A stretch of DNA of 64,000 nucleotides from Bifidobacterium catenulatum subsp. kashiwanohense JCM 15439 = DSM 21854 (GCF_001042615.1 NZ_AP012327.1:310001-374000), one strand, 5' to 3'; counted from the stretch's first letter, positions 43,501 to 50,950 are shown. Program-made: numbers and translations. Notes: generated from the sequence alone by a model not told the origin.

Positions 43501-43868
43501 ACCACATGGTCTGGCTGCGCGAGCCGCTGAAGGTCGGCTCCGTCAAGGCGGGCCTGGCTACGTCGCTCGGTTTCGGCCACGTGTCCGGCTTCGCTGCGAT
43601 TGTCAATCCGGGCGCATTCGAAGCGGCGGTGGCCAACACCGCGGGCGTCGAGGCGCTGAACGCATGGCATGATCGCGCCAACGAGCGTCTGGCCGCTGGC
43701 CAGCGTCGCCTTGAGGAAGGTATGATGGGCCGCGCCGCGCTCTATGAGCCGATCGACAACCGTCGTTTCCATGAGGATGGCCGCGGCTACAACGCGCACG
43801 AAGTGGAGAAGGCCATGCTGCTCGATCCGAACGCGCGCCTGAGCGCATCCGGCTACTTCGAAGTCTGA
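34539..43868 (+). CDS. fas: Type I fatty acid synthase
   Basis: One 3,109-residue polypeptide carrying the whole de novo cycle, as in corynebacteria, mycobacteria and bifidobacteria. Reading along it: acetyltransferase (nucleophile Ser123 in GHSQG); FMN enoyl reductase from about 397 (LLAGMTPTTVEPE); MaoC-like dehydratase around 1,220 (GDFNPIHT, His1237); malonyl/palmitoyl transferase (GHSLG, Ser1441); acyl carrier domain with the phosphopantetheine Ser near 1,831 in NGVSSRR, after an Ala-rich linker; ketoreductase (Rossmann start near 2,136, YGEVK Tyr2306/Lys2310); ketosynthase (Cys2756 in SACATA, His2908, His2949). All active sites are intact. Unlike fungal FAS there is no phosphopantetheinyl transferase at the end; acpS is the next gene. 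ATG 34539 follows AAGGAACATC. Confidence 0.97.
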   Translation: MNTFFLDRLNGEPHALAFAGQSTPWPVALTDQSANPVLNEALHAHADAAQTLLYPVSADLLATTGRPVDLFGFEPNPARLGAAAAASASVPGIALAQLGALLDAASLGYNPAVAKPVAVLGHSQGVLAVHMVQSIVEAGSIEAASAQIDEILAIATLIGVAGTRQARQLGLAARHGEATPMLSVKDITRAQVDALIKRVSGARGPIAVAVTNSATHYVLSGYPEDLTAFGVEVAKEHKHQAKLREEKVRGGRVFEPVLEYLDVTLPFHSPLMADAVSQAVSWAESCGIDADHARELAAEVLLNHVDWAARVRALMKSTDPSALWVLDFGPGTTVGKLFSTVAQGTGVGVVEASTVADRGELSTLETLPERTQNWTRFAPSIIHTSAGDKVRTAFTELTGKAPVLLAGMTPTTVEPEIVAAAANAGYWAELAGGGQVTASVFDRHVAKLEEELEEGRTVEFNAMFMDRYLWNLQFGSQRIVPKKRASGTPIDGVVVSAGIPELDEAVELIHNLNADGFPYVSFKPGTVDQIRQVVRIAKAVAPVKVLIEVEGGSAGGHHSWESLDDLLLSTYAEVREQSNLVLVVGGGIGTPERGADYITGEWSAEYGRPLMPVDGVLVGTAVMTAKEAHTSPEVKQMLVNTPGIPAKGADADPFAPLGEQWVPSGQAKGGVTSGLSHLHADIYELENSSARCGRLLVRVMKHPEELESRREEIIEALNATAKPYFGDLKAMTYLAWAQRFADLAFPWVDETYADRFLHLLQRIEARVTTQESGEFASLFASRADVESDPHAAIAKLAEAYPQADELTVTPMDEAWFPVLVREYPKPMPFVPVIDNDLLRWWGQDQLWQSEDSRYSADSVRIIPGPISVAGITTVDEPVADILGRFEAAMVKRVSAESPIAAKTAFAQLGVASSAEEFIRKSPNISWVGHLMANPAYGTSNGDANYEIRKISSEGSVEKYDLDIHLDTYWDNDPDGGKSKHAVRDIVIPLNVDGNESGLFPVVDRDRLPEHVYRMLADTAGIGNTAITGDKLTAMPVIEQVADKASYPFGQAHTSYTLSANLGFDHEAATGGALPSNLVPSRIAPDALVGPAWPAIYAALGSVYVNGFPVIEGLLNAVHLDHLIELEVSEDELLKHIGEQIALTSWAEDYFESASGRVVTIHVTHSTQDGTVLANETERFAIRGRAYSDALPPEAPDYGGIDAEIESTPRRLLRRVKVTAPHEMTAFARTSGDFNPIHTSHRGAAVSGLAAPLVHGMWLSATAQYAVQALDGKGAHYEIAGWTYNMYGMVQLDDEVEISIERVGRVAHSGMVLEVTSRIKGNIVSRGTAIVRAPKSAFVYPGQGIQRQGMVLDERAKSPAARDVWERADKVTREKLGFSILAVVRDNPKELTANGVTYRHPEGLLNLTQFTQVALATVAFAQTARLREAGADIWPSYFAGHSLGEYNALSSFAGVIPLETVIELVFHRGSTMHHLIPRDAKGRSNYRMGALRPNQFGVGDDGVREYVESVSKASGEFLQIVNYNLAGQQYAVAGTIAGLKALKADSSRRVAEYGGKPAFMLVPGIDVPFHSTLLRKGVPEFRDKLDALLPQTIDYRGRLVGRYIPNLVAAPFEMTKEFAAKILEVVPSERIQAALDDPQIWDSYAADDQKLGRLLLTELLSWQFASPVRWIETQALLFGSSEQGGLGVEEYVEVGLGNAPTLANLGSKTLRLPQFAGRDVTVYNVGRDEGRVYMTDSDSLVPEEDADDSAVVTSASSSAAPAVASAPAAAPAAVAEVPVVAALAGAPSDVAVADIAFRASDAIATLLAYSAKVRPDQIGESDTTDTLTNGVSSRRNQLLMDISSELGVASVDGAAEATVKALSALVNKVAPNYKAFGPVLSDIVRDRVRGMFGAAGVKLGQITKRVTDTWQLGEGWASHVVATLVLETREGASSRGGDLASLSTDAASNATAANALIDAAVQKVAADKGIAVAMPSAGGAAGGAVVDSAALDAFAAKVTGADGVLASTAKFVLNQLGVVAPVAEETADENAAVAAAVEAELGADWPKQVEPRFDERKAILFDDRWASAREDLARAYYNNDESALNGSFIGLGKTIADEAAWYAGKSDNADLKAAFNRVAGEAVENASESAENSRFAGDIAVVTGVAPNSIAAQVVNGLLAGGATVVATSHSFKPSVKAWAKQTYREHAAGDAKLWLVPANLSSYRDVDALVAWVGNVQKKTSGATTTILKPAYEPSLFFPFAAPPVHGNLADSGELFESQARLMLWGVERAIAGLAKIGADTDVQHKLHVVLPGSPNRGIFGGDGAYGEVKSAFDAIVNRARAEKVWSSRVTFAHPKIGWVRGTGLMGGNDPLVEVVERHGLKTYSTAEIAVELLNLSTRESRIEAAKAPLDVDLTGGLGNEPIDIKALRAEAMEDAVQAEAANAKNAIAGDESDAAAKTLIKALPSPRAPRQAKVDLADWQNVTARPEDEIVIVSVGELGPWGSGRTRFEAELGIHSDGQVDLSAGAVLELAWNMGLLTWNDSPKPGWYDVDGNLVPEEDIAERYHDEVVARSGVRPFDEGMGNDYKDGTDEEEAEVFLDHDVTFSVPTREIAEEYVKLDETHTSFASDVESGEWNVTRHAGSMIRVPRRAAMTRTVGGQFPKGFDPVKWGIPASMVGDVDKIALWNIVTTVDAYLSAGFTPTEILEAVHPSMVASTQGTGFGGMASMRKLYLDRFLNHEIPTDILQEALPNVVAAHVMQSYIGGYGNMVQPVSACATAAVSLEEGADKIALGKADFVVTGAIDDIGVESVIGFGNMNATANSEEMYAKGIDARFFSRANDRRRGGFVESQGGGTILLTRGDIALKLGLPVAGVIGFVHSYADGAHTSIPAPGLGALAAGMGGKDSKLVRDLARLGVTPDDIAVVSKHDTSTNANDPNESELHNTLAHAIGRADGNPLFVISQKTLTGHAKGGACIFQVNGLTQLFKSGVIPANAALDCVDPKLMRDDHMVWLREPLKVGSVKAGLATSLGFGHVSGFAAIVNPGAFEAAVANTAGVEALNAWHDRANERLAAGQRRLEEGMMGRAALYEPIDNRRFHEDGRGYNAHEVEKAMLLDPNARLSASGYFEV

Positions 43869-43918
43869 TCCCCGCGTCTGAGTGCCTGAAATTTCTGGCG
43901 TTCAGACGAACGATCATC

Positions 43919-43969
43919 AAATCCCGTATCTGTCGCAATCTCAGTATTTCGTGACAGATGCGGGATTTT
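43919..43969 (+). terminator. Terminator after fas
   Basis: AAATCCCGTATCTGTC (43919-43934) pairs with GACAGATGCGGGATTT (43952-43967, one G-U), then TT. It lies between fas and acpS. Confidence 0.85.
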
Positions 43970-44154
43970 CATATTCTTGAATCGCCCTACTTTCCGTCTG
44001 CACGACTCCCGTTCAACGTCTGCACAATGTGGATGACGGAAGATAAAGCGCTTAAGTGCGATGATATCCTTACATGAAAACGAAGTGTCGCCCGCCTGCT
44101 TTGCGGAAATCGACATGGTTCGTTTCTCCCTGAAAACTTTCGAAAGGTTGGAAA

Positions 44155-44614
44155 ATGCTGGGTTTGGGGCGATGACGTCGTGGATGTGCCTGTGTTTGCC
44201 GAGCAACTGGGCGAATCTGGGTCGCGCATGAGAAACCTGTTCTCTACGCGCGAGCTATGGCAGACCACTCAACGGGCGCGGGTCAAGCGGGATGGCGAGG
44301 CGGTGCATCTTGCGGCCCGCTGGGCGGGCAAGGAGGCCTTCCTCAAGGCGTGGTGCGAGGCGATTTCGTGTAGGGCGAAAGGAGATGGCGACATTGCATA
44401 TCCGTACACGCTCGACGATTTTCCTTGGGCGCGCATCGAAATACTTGACGATTCCCACGGTGTGCCCCACGTCATGCTCTCACCCGAGGTGCGATGCAAG
44501 TTGCGGCAATCGTTGGGGTTGCCGGTTGACGGGGATGGCCAATCGTGCGAAATGCATATTTCCATCAGCCATGACGGAGCTGTTGCATCCGCGGTGGTGA
44601 CAATAGAAGCGTGA
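44155..44614 (+). CDS. acpS: Holo-[acyl-carrier-protein] synthase, frameshifted at N-terminus
   Basis: Should transfer phosphopantetheine from CoA to the FAS carrier domain. The main frame is readable from GTG 44180 (144 codons: DVPVFAEQLGE, AARWAGKEAFLKAW, HISISHDG-ASAVV), all AcpS-like. But the natural start, ATG 44155, preceded by AAAGG, reads MLGLG then hits TGA at 44173; dropping one G from the GGGG run at 44166-44169 joins it in frame to give MLGLGDDVVDVPVF, the expected N-terminus with the Mg-binding Asp. Starting at GTG 44180 loses that Asp, and no other start codon exists before the upstream stop at 44075. Sequencing error, a real mutation or slippage are the options. Confidence 0.85.
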
Positions 44615-44811
44615 ATGGCGATTGCGCAATCGCGGGCAATCGCACAATAACCAGTAATTTCGTCAATCGATTGACATTGGTCGTCAAAACGCCTCGAACC
44701 GGTTTGATAAAACCGTTGATTCACGTTACACTTGTGCCAGCATCGCAGCAATGAAAGCAGTGAAACCCAATACTCATAACAACGAGGTTCCCTGAGAAGA
44801 GGAGTAGAGGA
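44615..44811. promoter_or_regulatory. Promoter and operator-like repeats of the amylosucrase-like gene
   Basis: Promoter TTGATA (44704-44709), 17 nt, TACACT (44727-44732). Around the -35 lies the inverted repeat CGGTTT-GATA-AAACCG (44700-44715). Two further perfect palindromes occur upstream: GCGATTGCGCAATCGC (44618-44633, next to the acpS stop, perhaps its terminator stem) and GTCAATCGATTGAC (44662-44675). The repeat on the -35 would suit a LacI-type sugar repressor, an inference. Confidence 0.6.
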
Positions 44812-46629
44812 ATGGTACGTTCCAAGTCCGACCAAGCGTTTGACGAGCGCATCGCGAAGAACAGCGAAGAACTGCGCGAACTATTGACGGATCTGTATGG
44901 GGAACAGGCCGAAGAAGCCTTCCAAAACCTCACCGAGTTGATGAAGGCGTCGCATGCGGCACGCCCCGCCGATCTGAAACGCCTCGACACCAAGCGTCTC
45001 GCCGATCCGGAATGGTACAAGCGCGGCAACATGTTCGGCATGACCATGTATACCGACCTATTCGCCGGAGATCTAAAGAAACTCGCAGGCAAGGTGCCGT
45101 ACCTGAAAGAGCGGAAGCTCACGTATCTGCACCTTATGCCACTGCTGAAAATGCCGCATCCGCAGAACGACGGCGGTTATGCGGTGGAAGATTTCGACAC
45201 CGTCGATCCGTCGCTCGGTACGAATGAAGACCTCGCGGCGCTCACCAAAAAACTGCGTGCGGCCGGCATCAGCCTGTGCCTCGACTTCGTGATGAACCAC
45301 ACCGCATCCAGCCATCGTTGGGCTAAGGCGGCTCAAGCGGGCGATCCGAAATATCAGGATTACTACTACTGCTACGACGACCGCACTGTTCCCGACCAGT
45401 ACGACGCCGTGGTGCCGGAAGTCTTCCCGGCCACTGCCCCCGGCAACTTCACCTGGAACGAACAGATGCACAAGTGGGTGCTCACCTCGTTCTACCCGTT
45501 CCAGTGGGATCTGAACTACCGCAACCCGAACGTGCTCGTGTCGGTGCTCTCCAGCGTGCTCGGCCTCGCCAACCTTGGCGTCGAAGTGTTCCGCATCGAC
45601 GCGGTGCCTTACATCTGGAAGGAACTCGGCACCAACTGCCGTAACCTGCCGCAGGTGCACACCATCGTACGCATGTTGCGCATCGTGCTCGAATGCGTCT
45701 GCCCGGCAGTAGTGCTGAAGGGCGAAGTGGTGATGGCCCCCAAGGAGCTCGCCGCCTACTTCGGTACACCGGAAAAGCCGGAATGCCACATGCTCTACAA
45801 CGTGTCGATCATGGTGAATCTGTGGAGTGCGCTTGCCAGTGGGGACGTGCGCCTACTCAAAGACCAGCTCGACAAGCTGAACGCGCTGCCGGAGAACTGC
45901 TGGTTCGTCAACTACCTGCGCTGTCATGACGACATCGGCTGGGGCTTGGACGAGCCGATGGAGGAGAGCCTCGGCATCGACCCGCTCAAGCACAAGGAAT
46001 TCCTGTACCACTTCTACGAGGGCTCGGTGCCTGGCAGCTGGGCCATGGGCGAGCTGTACAACTACGACGAGGCGTCGAAGGATGCGCGCAGCTGCGGCAC
46101 CACGGCCAGTCTGTGCGGTGTGGAACGCGCTCTGATCACGCATGACAAGCCGTTGCTCGACATTTCGATGAAACGCGATTTGATGATGCATTCCGCCATG
46201 TCGTTCCTGCGTGGCTTCCCCATGTTGAGCTGCGGCGACGAAATCGTGCAGCTCAACGGCTGGGAATACAAGGAAGATCCTGACCGCGTCGAGGATTCGC
46301 GTAATCTGCATCGCAGCCCCTTCAATTGGGAGAATGCGGCCAAGCGCAAGCAGACTGGCGCCCTGCAGAAGCAGATGTGGGACGGATTGAAGAGCGTTCG
46401 TGAGATGCGCGACGATCCCGCTTTCGCGCCCGAAGCGTGGGTCACCACTTGGGACGCGCATAATGATGCGGTTCTTGCGGTGGTGCGCCATGTTGAAGGA
46501 CGCACTGTTCTCGGATTGTTCAATTTCTCGTCCGCGCGTCAGATCGCACGTCTTGATTCGGATGGCGACATCGTGCTTCCCGCTGAGGTCGCGTTGGAAC
46601 CGTACCAGGTTTGCGTGGTCGAAAAATAA
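44812..46629 (+). CDS. Amylosucrase-like GH13 alpha-glucosyltransferase/hydrolase
   Basis: 605 residues. Acts on alpha-glucosides, probably sucrose, with glucan synthesis or hydrolysis as outcome. GH13 catalytic set: nucleophile Asp263 in GVEVFRIDAVPYIWKE, acid/base Glu305 in LKGEVVM, transition-state Asp373 in RCHDDIGWG; also DFVMNHT (region I). The RCHDDIGW sequence, the N-terminal helical domain and length favour GH13 subfamily 4 (amylosucrase) over sucrose phosphorylase or plain amylase. No signal peptide, so cytoplasmic. ATG 44812 follows GAAGAGGAGTAGAGGA. It has its own promoter with an operator-like repeat. Confidence 0.88.
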   Translation: MVRSKSDQAFDERIAKNSEELRELLTDLYGEQAEEAFQNLTELMKASHAARPADLKRLDTKRLADPEWYKRGNMFGMTMYTDLFAGDLKKLAGKVPYLKERKLTYLHLMPLLKMPHPQNDGGYAVEDFDTVDPSLGTNEDLAALTKKLRAAGISLCLDFVMNHTASSHRWAKAAQAGDPKYQDYYYCYDDRTVPDQYDAVVPEVFPATAPGNFTWNEQMHKWVLTSFYPFQWDLNYRNPNVLVSVLSSVLGLANLGVEVFRIDAVPYIWKELGTNCRNLPQVHTIVRMLRIVLECVCPAVVLKGEVVMAPKELAAYFGTPEKPECHMLYNVSIMVNLWSALASGDVRLLKDQLDKLNALPENCWFVNYLRCHDDIGWGLDEPMEESLGIDPLKHKEFLYHFYEGSVPGSWAMGELYNYDEASKDARSCGTTASLCGVERALITHDKPLLDISMKRDLMMHSAMSFLRGFPMLSCGDEIVQLNGWEYKEDPDRVEDSRNLHRSPFNWENAAKRKQTGALQKQMWDGLKSVREMRDDPAFAPEAWVTTWDAHNDAVLAVVRHVEGRTVLGLFNFSSARQIARLDSDGDIVLPAEVALEPYQVCVVEK

Positions 46630-46645
46630 TTATTGCGATTTCGAC

Positions 46646-46673
46646 TTGCGATTGTTGAGAGAGTGTGTATAAT
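46646..46673 (+). promoter_or_regulatory. Promoter of tRNA-Gly
   Basis: TTGCGA (46646-46651), 16 nt, TATAAT (46668-46673), about 45 bp before the tRNA. Confidence 0.75.
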
Positions 46674-46717
46674 GGCTCGAGTCGTTTCGTGTCGACTTCG
46701 GTCGGCATAGACGGTGT

Positions 46718-46791
46718 GCGGATGTAGCTCAATGGTAGAGCCTCAGTCTTCCAAACTGATTACGCGGGTTCGATTCCCGTCATCCGCTCCA
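46718..46791 (+). tRNA. tRNA-Gly (TCC anticodon)
   Basis: Acceptor GCGGATG (46718-46724) pairs CATCCGC (46781-46787); anticodon stem TCAGT/ACTGA around CTTCCAA gives anticodon TCC (GGA/GGG); T-loop GTTCGATTC; discriminator T and encoded CCA 46789-46791. Confidence 0.97.
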
Positions 46792-46811
46792 CATAATCGT
46801 TAGAGAAGAAG

Positions 46812-46838
46812 AAAGGCGTGCTTAATGGCACGCCTTTT
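46812..46838 (+). terminator. Terminator after tRNA-Gly
   Basis: AAGGCGTGC (46813-46821), short loop, GCACGCCTT (46828-46836) continuing TT. Confidence 0.8.
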
Positions 46839-46942
46839 GCATACCTGCCGTGCGATTGCTTCGATGACTGGGTATGCTGGACGTGTCGTGACAGCGACGT
46901 GACGGTCGCAACAGGCGGTAATCGCAATACAACGGAGCGGGT

Positions 46943-47617
46943 ATGGCACAAACGCAAGGTAACAAGGTGACGGAAGTCGTCGACGGCGTGGTCGAACAGG
47001 TCGACGTTTCCAAGCATCCAACGGCATCCATCGAAGCGTCTGATCTTTCCTTGGCCGACATCGAGCGTCGCAAATCGCATCCGGGACACTGGGCGCTGTT
47101 CATCGCGCTGATGCTGGTGGCTCTGATCGTGCCCTACTGGTGGGGGCGTTTTCTTGCGGTCAAGGATGCGGCTTGGATTGTCGCCAACCTCGGTTTCCTT
47201 GATCCCAAGGGCGTTGCGTTGATTTCGTGGACCGTCACCATCATGGCGATGACCGGCTTGGGATTGATGGTCGCCGATGTGAAGAAGTGGCTGTGGGGCA
47301 CGGTTTTCGTGGTGGGGCTCGCCGCCGAGCAGTTCGTTGCCGGCATGTGCCTGCTGAGCTTCAACTTCTGGAACGCCACTTATGTGATGTACGGCGATTC
47401 TTCGGGGCTTGCCAACGCCGCGAATCTTGGCATCATCGCGGCTGGATGCGGTGTCGCCGTCTACGCGGTGCTGTGGGTTGGGCTGCTGGTCTGCATCAAA
47501 AAAGAATCGAAATTTAATGTGCTTACGCGCAGTTGGGCGTCGTTTCTGCTGTTTTTTGTGATTGAGGGTATTTCGCTCGCGGTGGTACTGTTCGGTGGGC
47601 TGCTGAACGTGGTCTGA
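46943..47617 (+). CDS. Membrane protein of unknown function, about five helices
   Basis: 224 residues. A soluble N-terminus of about 48 residues (Val/Asp/Glu-rich, MAQTQGNKVTEVVDGVVEQV) precedes about five hydrophobic segments: roughly 50-72, 92-112, 118-140, 155-182 and 195-220. Short loops, no recognised catalytic or transport motif, no Cys pairs. I do not recognise the family. ATG 46943 follows GGAGCGGGT. It sits alone between tRNA-Gly and rpsO with no operon partner. Confidence 0.75.
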   Translation: MAQTQGNKVTEVVDGVVEQVDVSKHPTASIEASDLSLADIERRKSHPGHWALFIALMLVALIVPYWWGRFLAVKDAAWIVANLGFLDPKGVALISWTVTIMAMTGLGLMVADVKKWLWGTVFVVGLAAEQFVAGMCLLSFNFWNATYVMYGDSSGLANAANLGIIAAGCGVAVYAVLWVGLLVCIKKESKFNVLTRSWASFLLFFVIEGISLAVVLFGGLLNVV

Positions 47618-47749
47618 AGCGTCGCTTGCAGCATGGTTTGATTTGGTCTGCCCCTCGTGTATGATTTCCCTTTGGCGTGTTTCGCCCGCGGATAGAGAGC
47701 GCGTCGGTATTGGACTGGCAGCACCGCGCAGCAACATAAGGAGGATGCC

Positions 47750-48019
47750 GTGGCACTTACGGCTGAGGAAAAGCAGGAAATCATCAAGACTTACGCTACC
47801 CACGAGGGTGACACCGGCTCCCCGGAGGTCCAGGTTGCTCTGCTGACCAAGCGTATCGCTGATCTGACCGAGCACCTCAAGGAGCACAAGCATGATCACC
47901 ACTCCCGTCGTGGTCTGCTGCTGATGGTCGGCGATCGTCGTCGTATGCTTGATTACCTCAAGCGCGTTGACATCAACCGTTACCGCTCCCTGATTGAGCG
48001 TCTGGGTCTGCGCCGATAG
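47750..48019 (+). CDS. rpsO: 30S ribosomal protein S15
   Basis: 89 residues, [20 protein letters not shown] start and the [23 protein letters not shown] core that binds 16S rRNA. Start GTG 47750 with AAGGAGG five bases away; the ATG at 47745 is out of frame. In many bacteria rpsO precedes pnp as here, although a strong terminator separates them in this genome. Confidence 0.97.
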   Translation: MALTAEEKQEIIKTYATHEGDTGSPEVQVALLTKRIADLTEHLKEHKHDHHSRRGLLLMVGDRRRMLDYLKRVDINRYRSLIERLGLRR

Positions 48020-48030
48020 TAAAATTCTTC

Positions 48031-48066
48031 CGCCCGAATGCCTTCCTTGGCGTTCGGGCGTTTTTG
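48031..48066 (+). terminator. Terminator after rpsO
   Basis: CGCCCGAATGCC (48031-48042), loop, GGCGTTCGGGCG (48049-48060), then TTTTT. Confidence 0.92.
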
Positions 48067-48181
48067 CATGACAGCCGCGTTGAGGAAAAGACAGTTTGAA
48101 AGCCCAAGGTTTAGGGCGCATGAGGTCTAGAATCTAAAGATGAGGAAGCGACGAAGGTAACGTCGCGTCACGCATGCAGAA

Positions 48182-48213
48182 ATCGGTTGGAGTCCGCTGA
48201 AGAGGACTGCCGA
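48182..48213 (+). promoter_or_regulatory. Hairpin in the pnp 5' leader
   Basis: ATCGG-TTGG-AGTCC (48182-48195) pairs in part with GGACT-GC-CGAT (48204-48213), 40 bp before the pnp start. E. coli pnp is autoregulated through an RNase III-cut leader hairpin; a similar role here is possible but inferred. Confidence 0.4.
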
Positions 48214-48250
48214 TAGTTGGTAAAAGAAAAAGAAAAAAAGGAGGAACCCT

Positions 48251-50914
48251 ATGGAGGGTCCCGAAATCAAGGCTGTTGAAGCCGTAATCGATAATGGTTC
48301 GTTTGGTAAGCGCACGTTGCGCTTCGAGACTGGTCGTCTCGCCCAGCAGGCGGATGGTGCCGTCGCCGCCTATCTTGACGATGATTCGATGATTCTGTCG
48401 ACCACCACCGCCGGTTCCAGCCCGAAGGAGAACTACGACTTCTTCCCGCTGACCGTGGACGTGGAAGAGAAGATGTACGCCGCCGGCAAGATCCCGGGAT
48501 CGTTCTTCCGCCGTGAAGGCCGCCCGAGCTCCGAGGCTATTCTCGCTTGCCGCATTATTGACCGCCCGCTGCGCCCGTTGTTCCCGCACACGCTGCGCAA
48601 CGAAGTGCAGGTTGTGGAAACCGTGCTCGCCGTCAACCCGGATGATGCTTACGATGTTATCGCTCTGAACGCTGCTTCCGCTTCCACCATGATTTCCGGT
48701 CTGCCGTTCGAAGGCCCGGTTTCCGGCGTTCGCTTGGCTCTGATCGACGGCCAGTGGGTCGCTTTCCCGCGTTGGAGCGAGCGTGAGCGCGCCGTGTTCG
48801 AAATCGTGGTTGCCGGCCGCGTGGTGGAGAACGGCGATGTCGCCATCGCTATGATCGAAGCCGGCGCAGGCAAGAACGCCTGGCACCTCATCTACGACGA
48901 AGGCCAGACCAAGCCGGACGAGGAAGTCGTTGCCGGTGGTCTTGAAGCAGCTAAGCCGTTCATCAAGGTGATCTGCGAGGCTCAGGCCGAACTCAAGAAC
49001 ATCGCTGCGAAGGAAACCAAGGAATTCCAGCTCTTCCCGGAGTACACCGAAGATCTGTACAACCGTATCGATGAGATCGCTCACGCTGATCTCGACGAGG
49101 CTCTCTCCATTGCCGAGAAGCTGCCGCGCCAGGATCGCATTCATGAGATCAAGGAAGGCGTCAAGGCCACTCTCGCCGGTGAATTCACCGACATGGACGA
49201 TGCCGAAAAGGAAAAGGAGATCGGCAATGCGTTCAAGGAGCTGCAGCGCCAGATCGTGCGTCGCCGCATCCTGACCCAGGATTATCGCATCGATGGCCGT
49301 GGCCTGCGCGACATCCGCACTCTGTCCGCTGAGGTAGACATCGTTCCGCGCGTGCACGGTTCCGCACTGTTCCAGCGTGGCGAAACCCAGATTCTGGGCG
49401 TTACCACCCTGAACATGCTCAAGATGGAACAGCAGATCGACGCACTGTCCGGTCCGCAGTCCAAGCGCTACATGCACAACTATGAGATGCCGCCGTACTC
49501 CACCGGTGAAACCGGCCGCGTCGGCTCCCCGAAGCGCCGCGAAATCGGTCACGGTGCTCTGGCGGAGAAGGCTCTCGTGCCGGTGCTGCCGAACCGCGAG
49601 GAGTTCCCGTATGCCATCCGTCAGGTCTCCGAAGCCATTGGCTCCAACGGTTCCACCTCCATGGGCTCCGTGTGCGCATCCACCCTGTCGCTGCTCGCCG
49701 CAGGCGTGCCGCTGAAGGCTCCGGTTGCCGGCATCGCCATGGGCCTCGTGTCCGGTGATGTTGACGGCCAGCACATCTTCAAGACCCTGACCGATATTCT
49801 CGGTGCTGAAGACGCATTCGGCGATATGGACTTCAAGGTCGCAGGCACCTCCGAGTTCATCACCGCCCTGCAGCTCGACACCAAGCTCGACGGCATTCCG
49901 GCAGACATTCTTGCCTCCGCTCTGCAGCAGGCCAAGGAAGCCCGCACCACCATTCTCGAAGTCATCGACGAGTGCATCGATGGCCCGGCCGAGATGAGCC
50001 CGTATGCTCCGCGCATCATCACCACCACCGTTCCGGTCGACAAGATCGGTGAGGTCATCGGCCCGAAGGGCAAGATGATCAACCAGATCCAGGAAGAGAC
50101 CGGTGCGGAGATCGCCATCGAAGATGACGGTACCGTATTCATCTCCTCCGAGGGTGGCGACGGCGCTGAAAAGGCTAAGCAGATCATCGAACAGATCGCT
50201 AACCCGCACGTTCCTGAAGCCGGCGAAACCTACAACGGCAAGGTTGTGAAGACTACCTCCTTCGGTGCCTTCGTGAACCTGACCCCGGGCACTGACGGTC
50301 TGCTGCACATCTCCCAGATCCGTAATCTGGCCAACGGCGAGCGTATCGACGCCGTCGAAGACGTGCTCAAGGAAGGCGACACCGTTGAGGTAGTCGTGCA
50401 GGGCGTTGACGATCGCGGCAAGATCTCCTTGGCCATTCCGGGCTTCGAAGATCAGGAATCCTCCGCTCCGCGTCGCGAGCGTTTCGATCGCGATGACCGT
50501 CGCGGCAGCCGTGGCCGTCGTGATGATCGTCGTTCCGATCGTGACGATCGTGATTATGATGATCGTCCGCGTCGTCGTCGTTCTGATCGTGACGATGACC
50601 GCGACTATGATGATCGTCCGCGTCGTCGTCGTTCCGATCGTGACGACCGTGATTACGATCGTGATGATCGTCGTTCCGATCGTGACGATCGTGATTATGA
50701 TGATCGTCCGCGTCGTCGTCGTTCCGATCGTGACGACCGTGATTACGATCGTGATGATCGTCGTTCCGACCGTCGCCGCAGCAGCCGCCGCGACGACCGC
50801 AACCCGCGTTACGCAGCCGACGAGAACTACGACGAGTACCGTGCCGATCGCGAAGAGCGTTCCGAGCGTCCTCGCCGCCGCGTCCGCCGCGACTTTGATC
50901 CTTTTGAGGACTGA
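48251..50914 (+). CDS. pnp: Polyribonucleotide nucleotidyltransferase (PNPase/GpsI)
   Basis: Phosphorolytic 3'-5' exoribonuclease; the actinobacterial form is also called guanosine pentaphosphate synthetase I. 887 residues in the order: RNase PH 1 ([24 protein letters not shown]), all-alpha linker, RNase PH 2 ([27 protein letters not shown]), KH ([20 protein letters not shown]), S1 ([21 protein letters not shown]), then an Arg/Asp-rich tail of about 140 residues. The tail contains repeated blocks such as [23 protein letters not shown] 48251 follows AAAAAAAGGAGGAACCCT. Confidence 0.96.
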   Translation: MEGPEIKAVEAVIDNGSFGKRTLRFETGRLAQQADGAVAAYLDDDSMILSTTTAGSSPKENYDFFPLTVDVEEKMYAAGKIPGSFFRREGRPSSEAILACRIIDRPLRPLFPHTLRNEVQVVETVLAVNPDDAYDVIALNAASASTMISGLPFEGPVSGVRLALIDGQWVAFPRWSERERAVFEIVVAGRVVENGDVAIAMIEAGAGKNAWHLIYDEGQTKPDEEVVAGGLEAAKPFIKVICEAQAELKNIAAKETKEFQLFPEYTEDLYNRIDEIAHADLDEALSIAEKLPRQDRIHEIKEGVKATLAGEFTDMDDAEKEKEIGNAFKELQRQIVRRRILTQDYRIDGRGLRDIRTLSAEVDIVPRVHGSALFQRGETQILGVTTLNMLKMEQQIDALSGPQSKRYMHNYEMPPYSTGETGRVGSPKRREIGHGALAEKALVPVLPNREEFPYAIRQVSEAIGSNGSTSMGSVCASTLSLLAAGVPLKAPVAGIAMGLVSGDVDGQHIFKTLTDILGAEDAFGDMDFKVAGTSEFITALQLDTKLDGIPADILASALQQAKEARTTILEVIDECIDGPAEMSPYAPRIITTTVPVDKIGEVIGPKGKMINQIQEETGAEIAIEDDGTVFISSEGGDGAEKAKQIIEQIANPHVPEAGETYNGKVVKTTSFGAFVNLTPGTDGLLHISQIRNLANGERIDAVEDVLKEGDTVEVVVQGVDDRGKISLAIPGFEDQESSAPRRERFDRDDRRGSRGRRDDRRSDRDDRDYDDRPRRRRSDRDDDRDYDDRPRRRRSDRDDRDYDRDDRRSDRDDRDYDDRPRRRRSDRDDRDYDRDDRRSDRRRSSRRDDRNPRYAADENYDEYRADREERSERPRRRVRRDFDPFED
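50516..50775. repeat. In-frame 90-bp tandem repeat encoding the PNPase tail
   Basis: Near-exact repeat with a 90-bp period: the segment from 50606-50695 returns from 50696 (about 70 bases identical), and partial copies of the same words extend back to about 50516. The unit encodes 30 residues of Arg/Asp/Tyr blocks. Changes in copy number would keep the frame. Confidence 0.85.
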
Positions 50915-50950
50915 CGTCCTTAAAAGGATCCCTCGCAGCATAGCTGACTG

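Noticed and set aside
41139..43799. 886-codon open frame antisense to fas
   Set aside because: Shadow of the ketoreductase/ketosynthase coding frame; no recognisable domain.
50516..50775. CRISPR-like spacing in the pnp tail
   Set aside because: Repeats are in frame, contiguous and coding, with no unique spacers.
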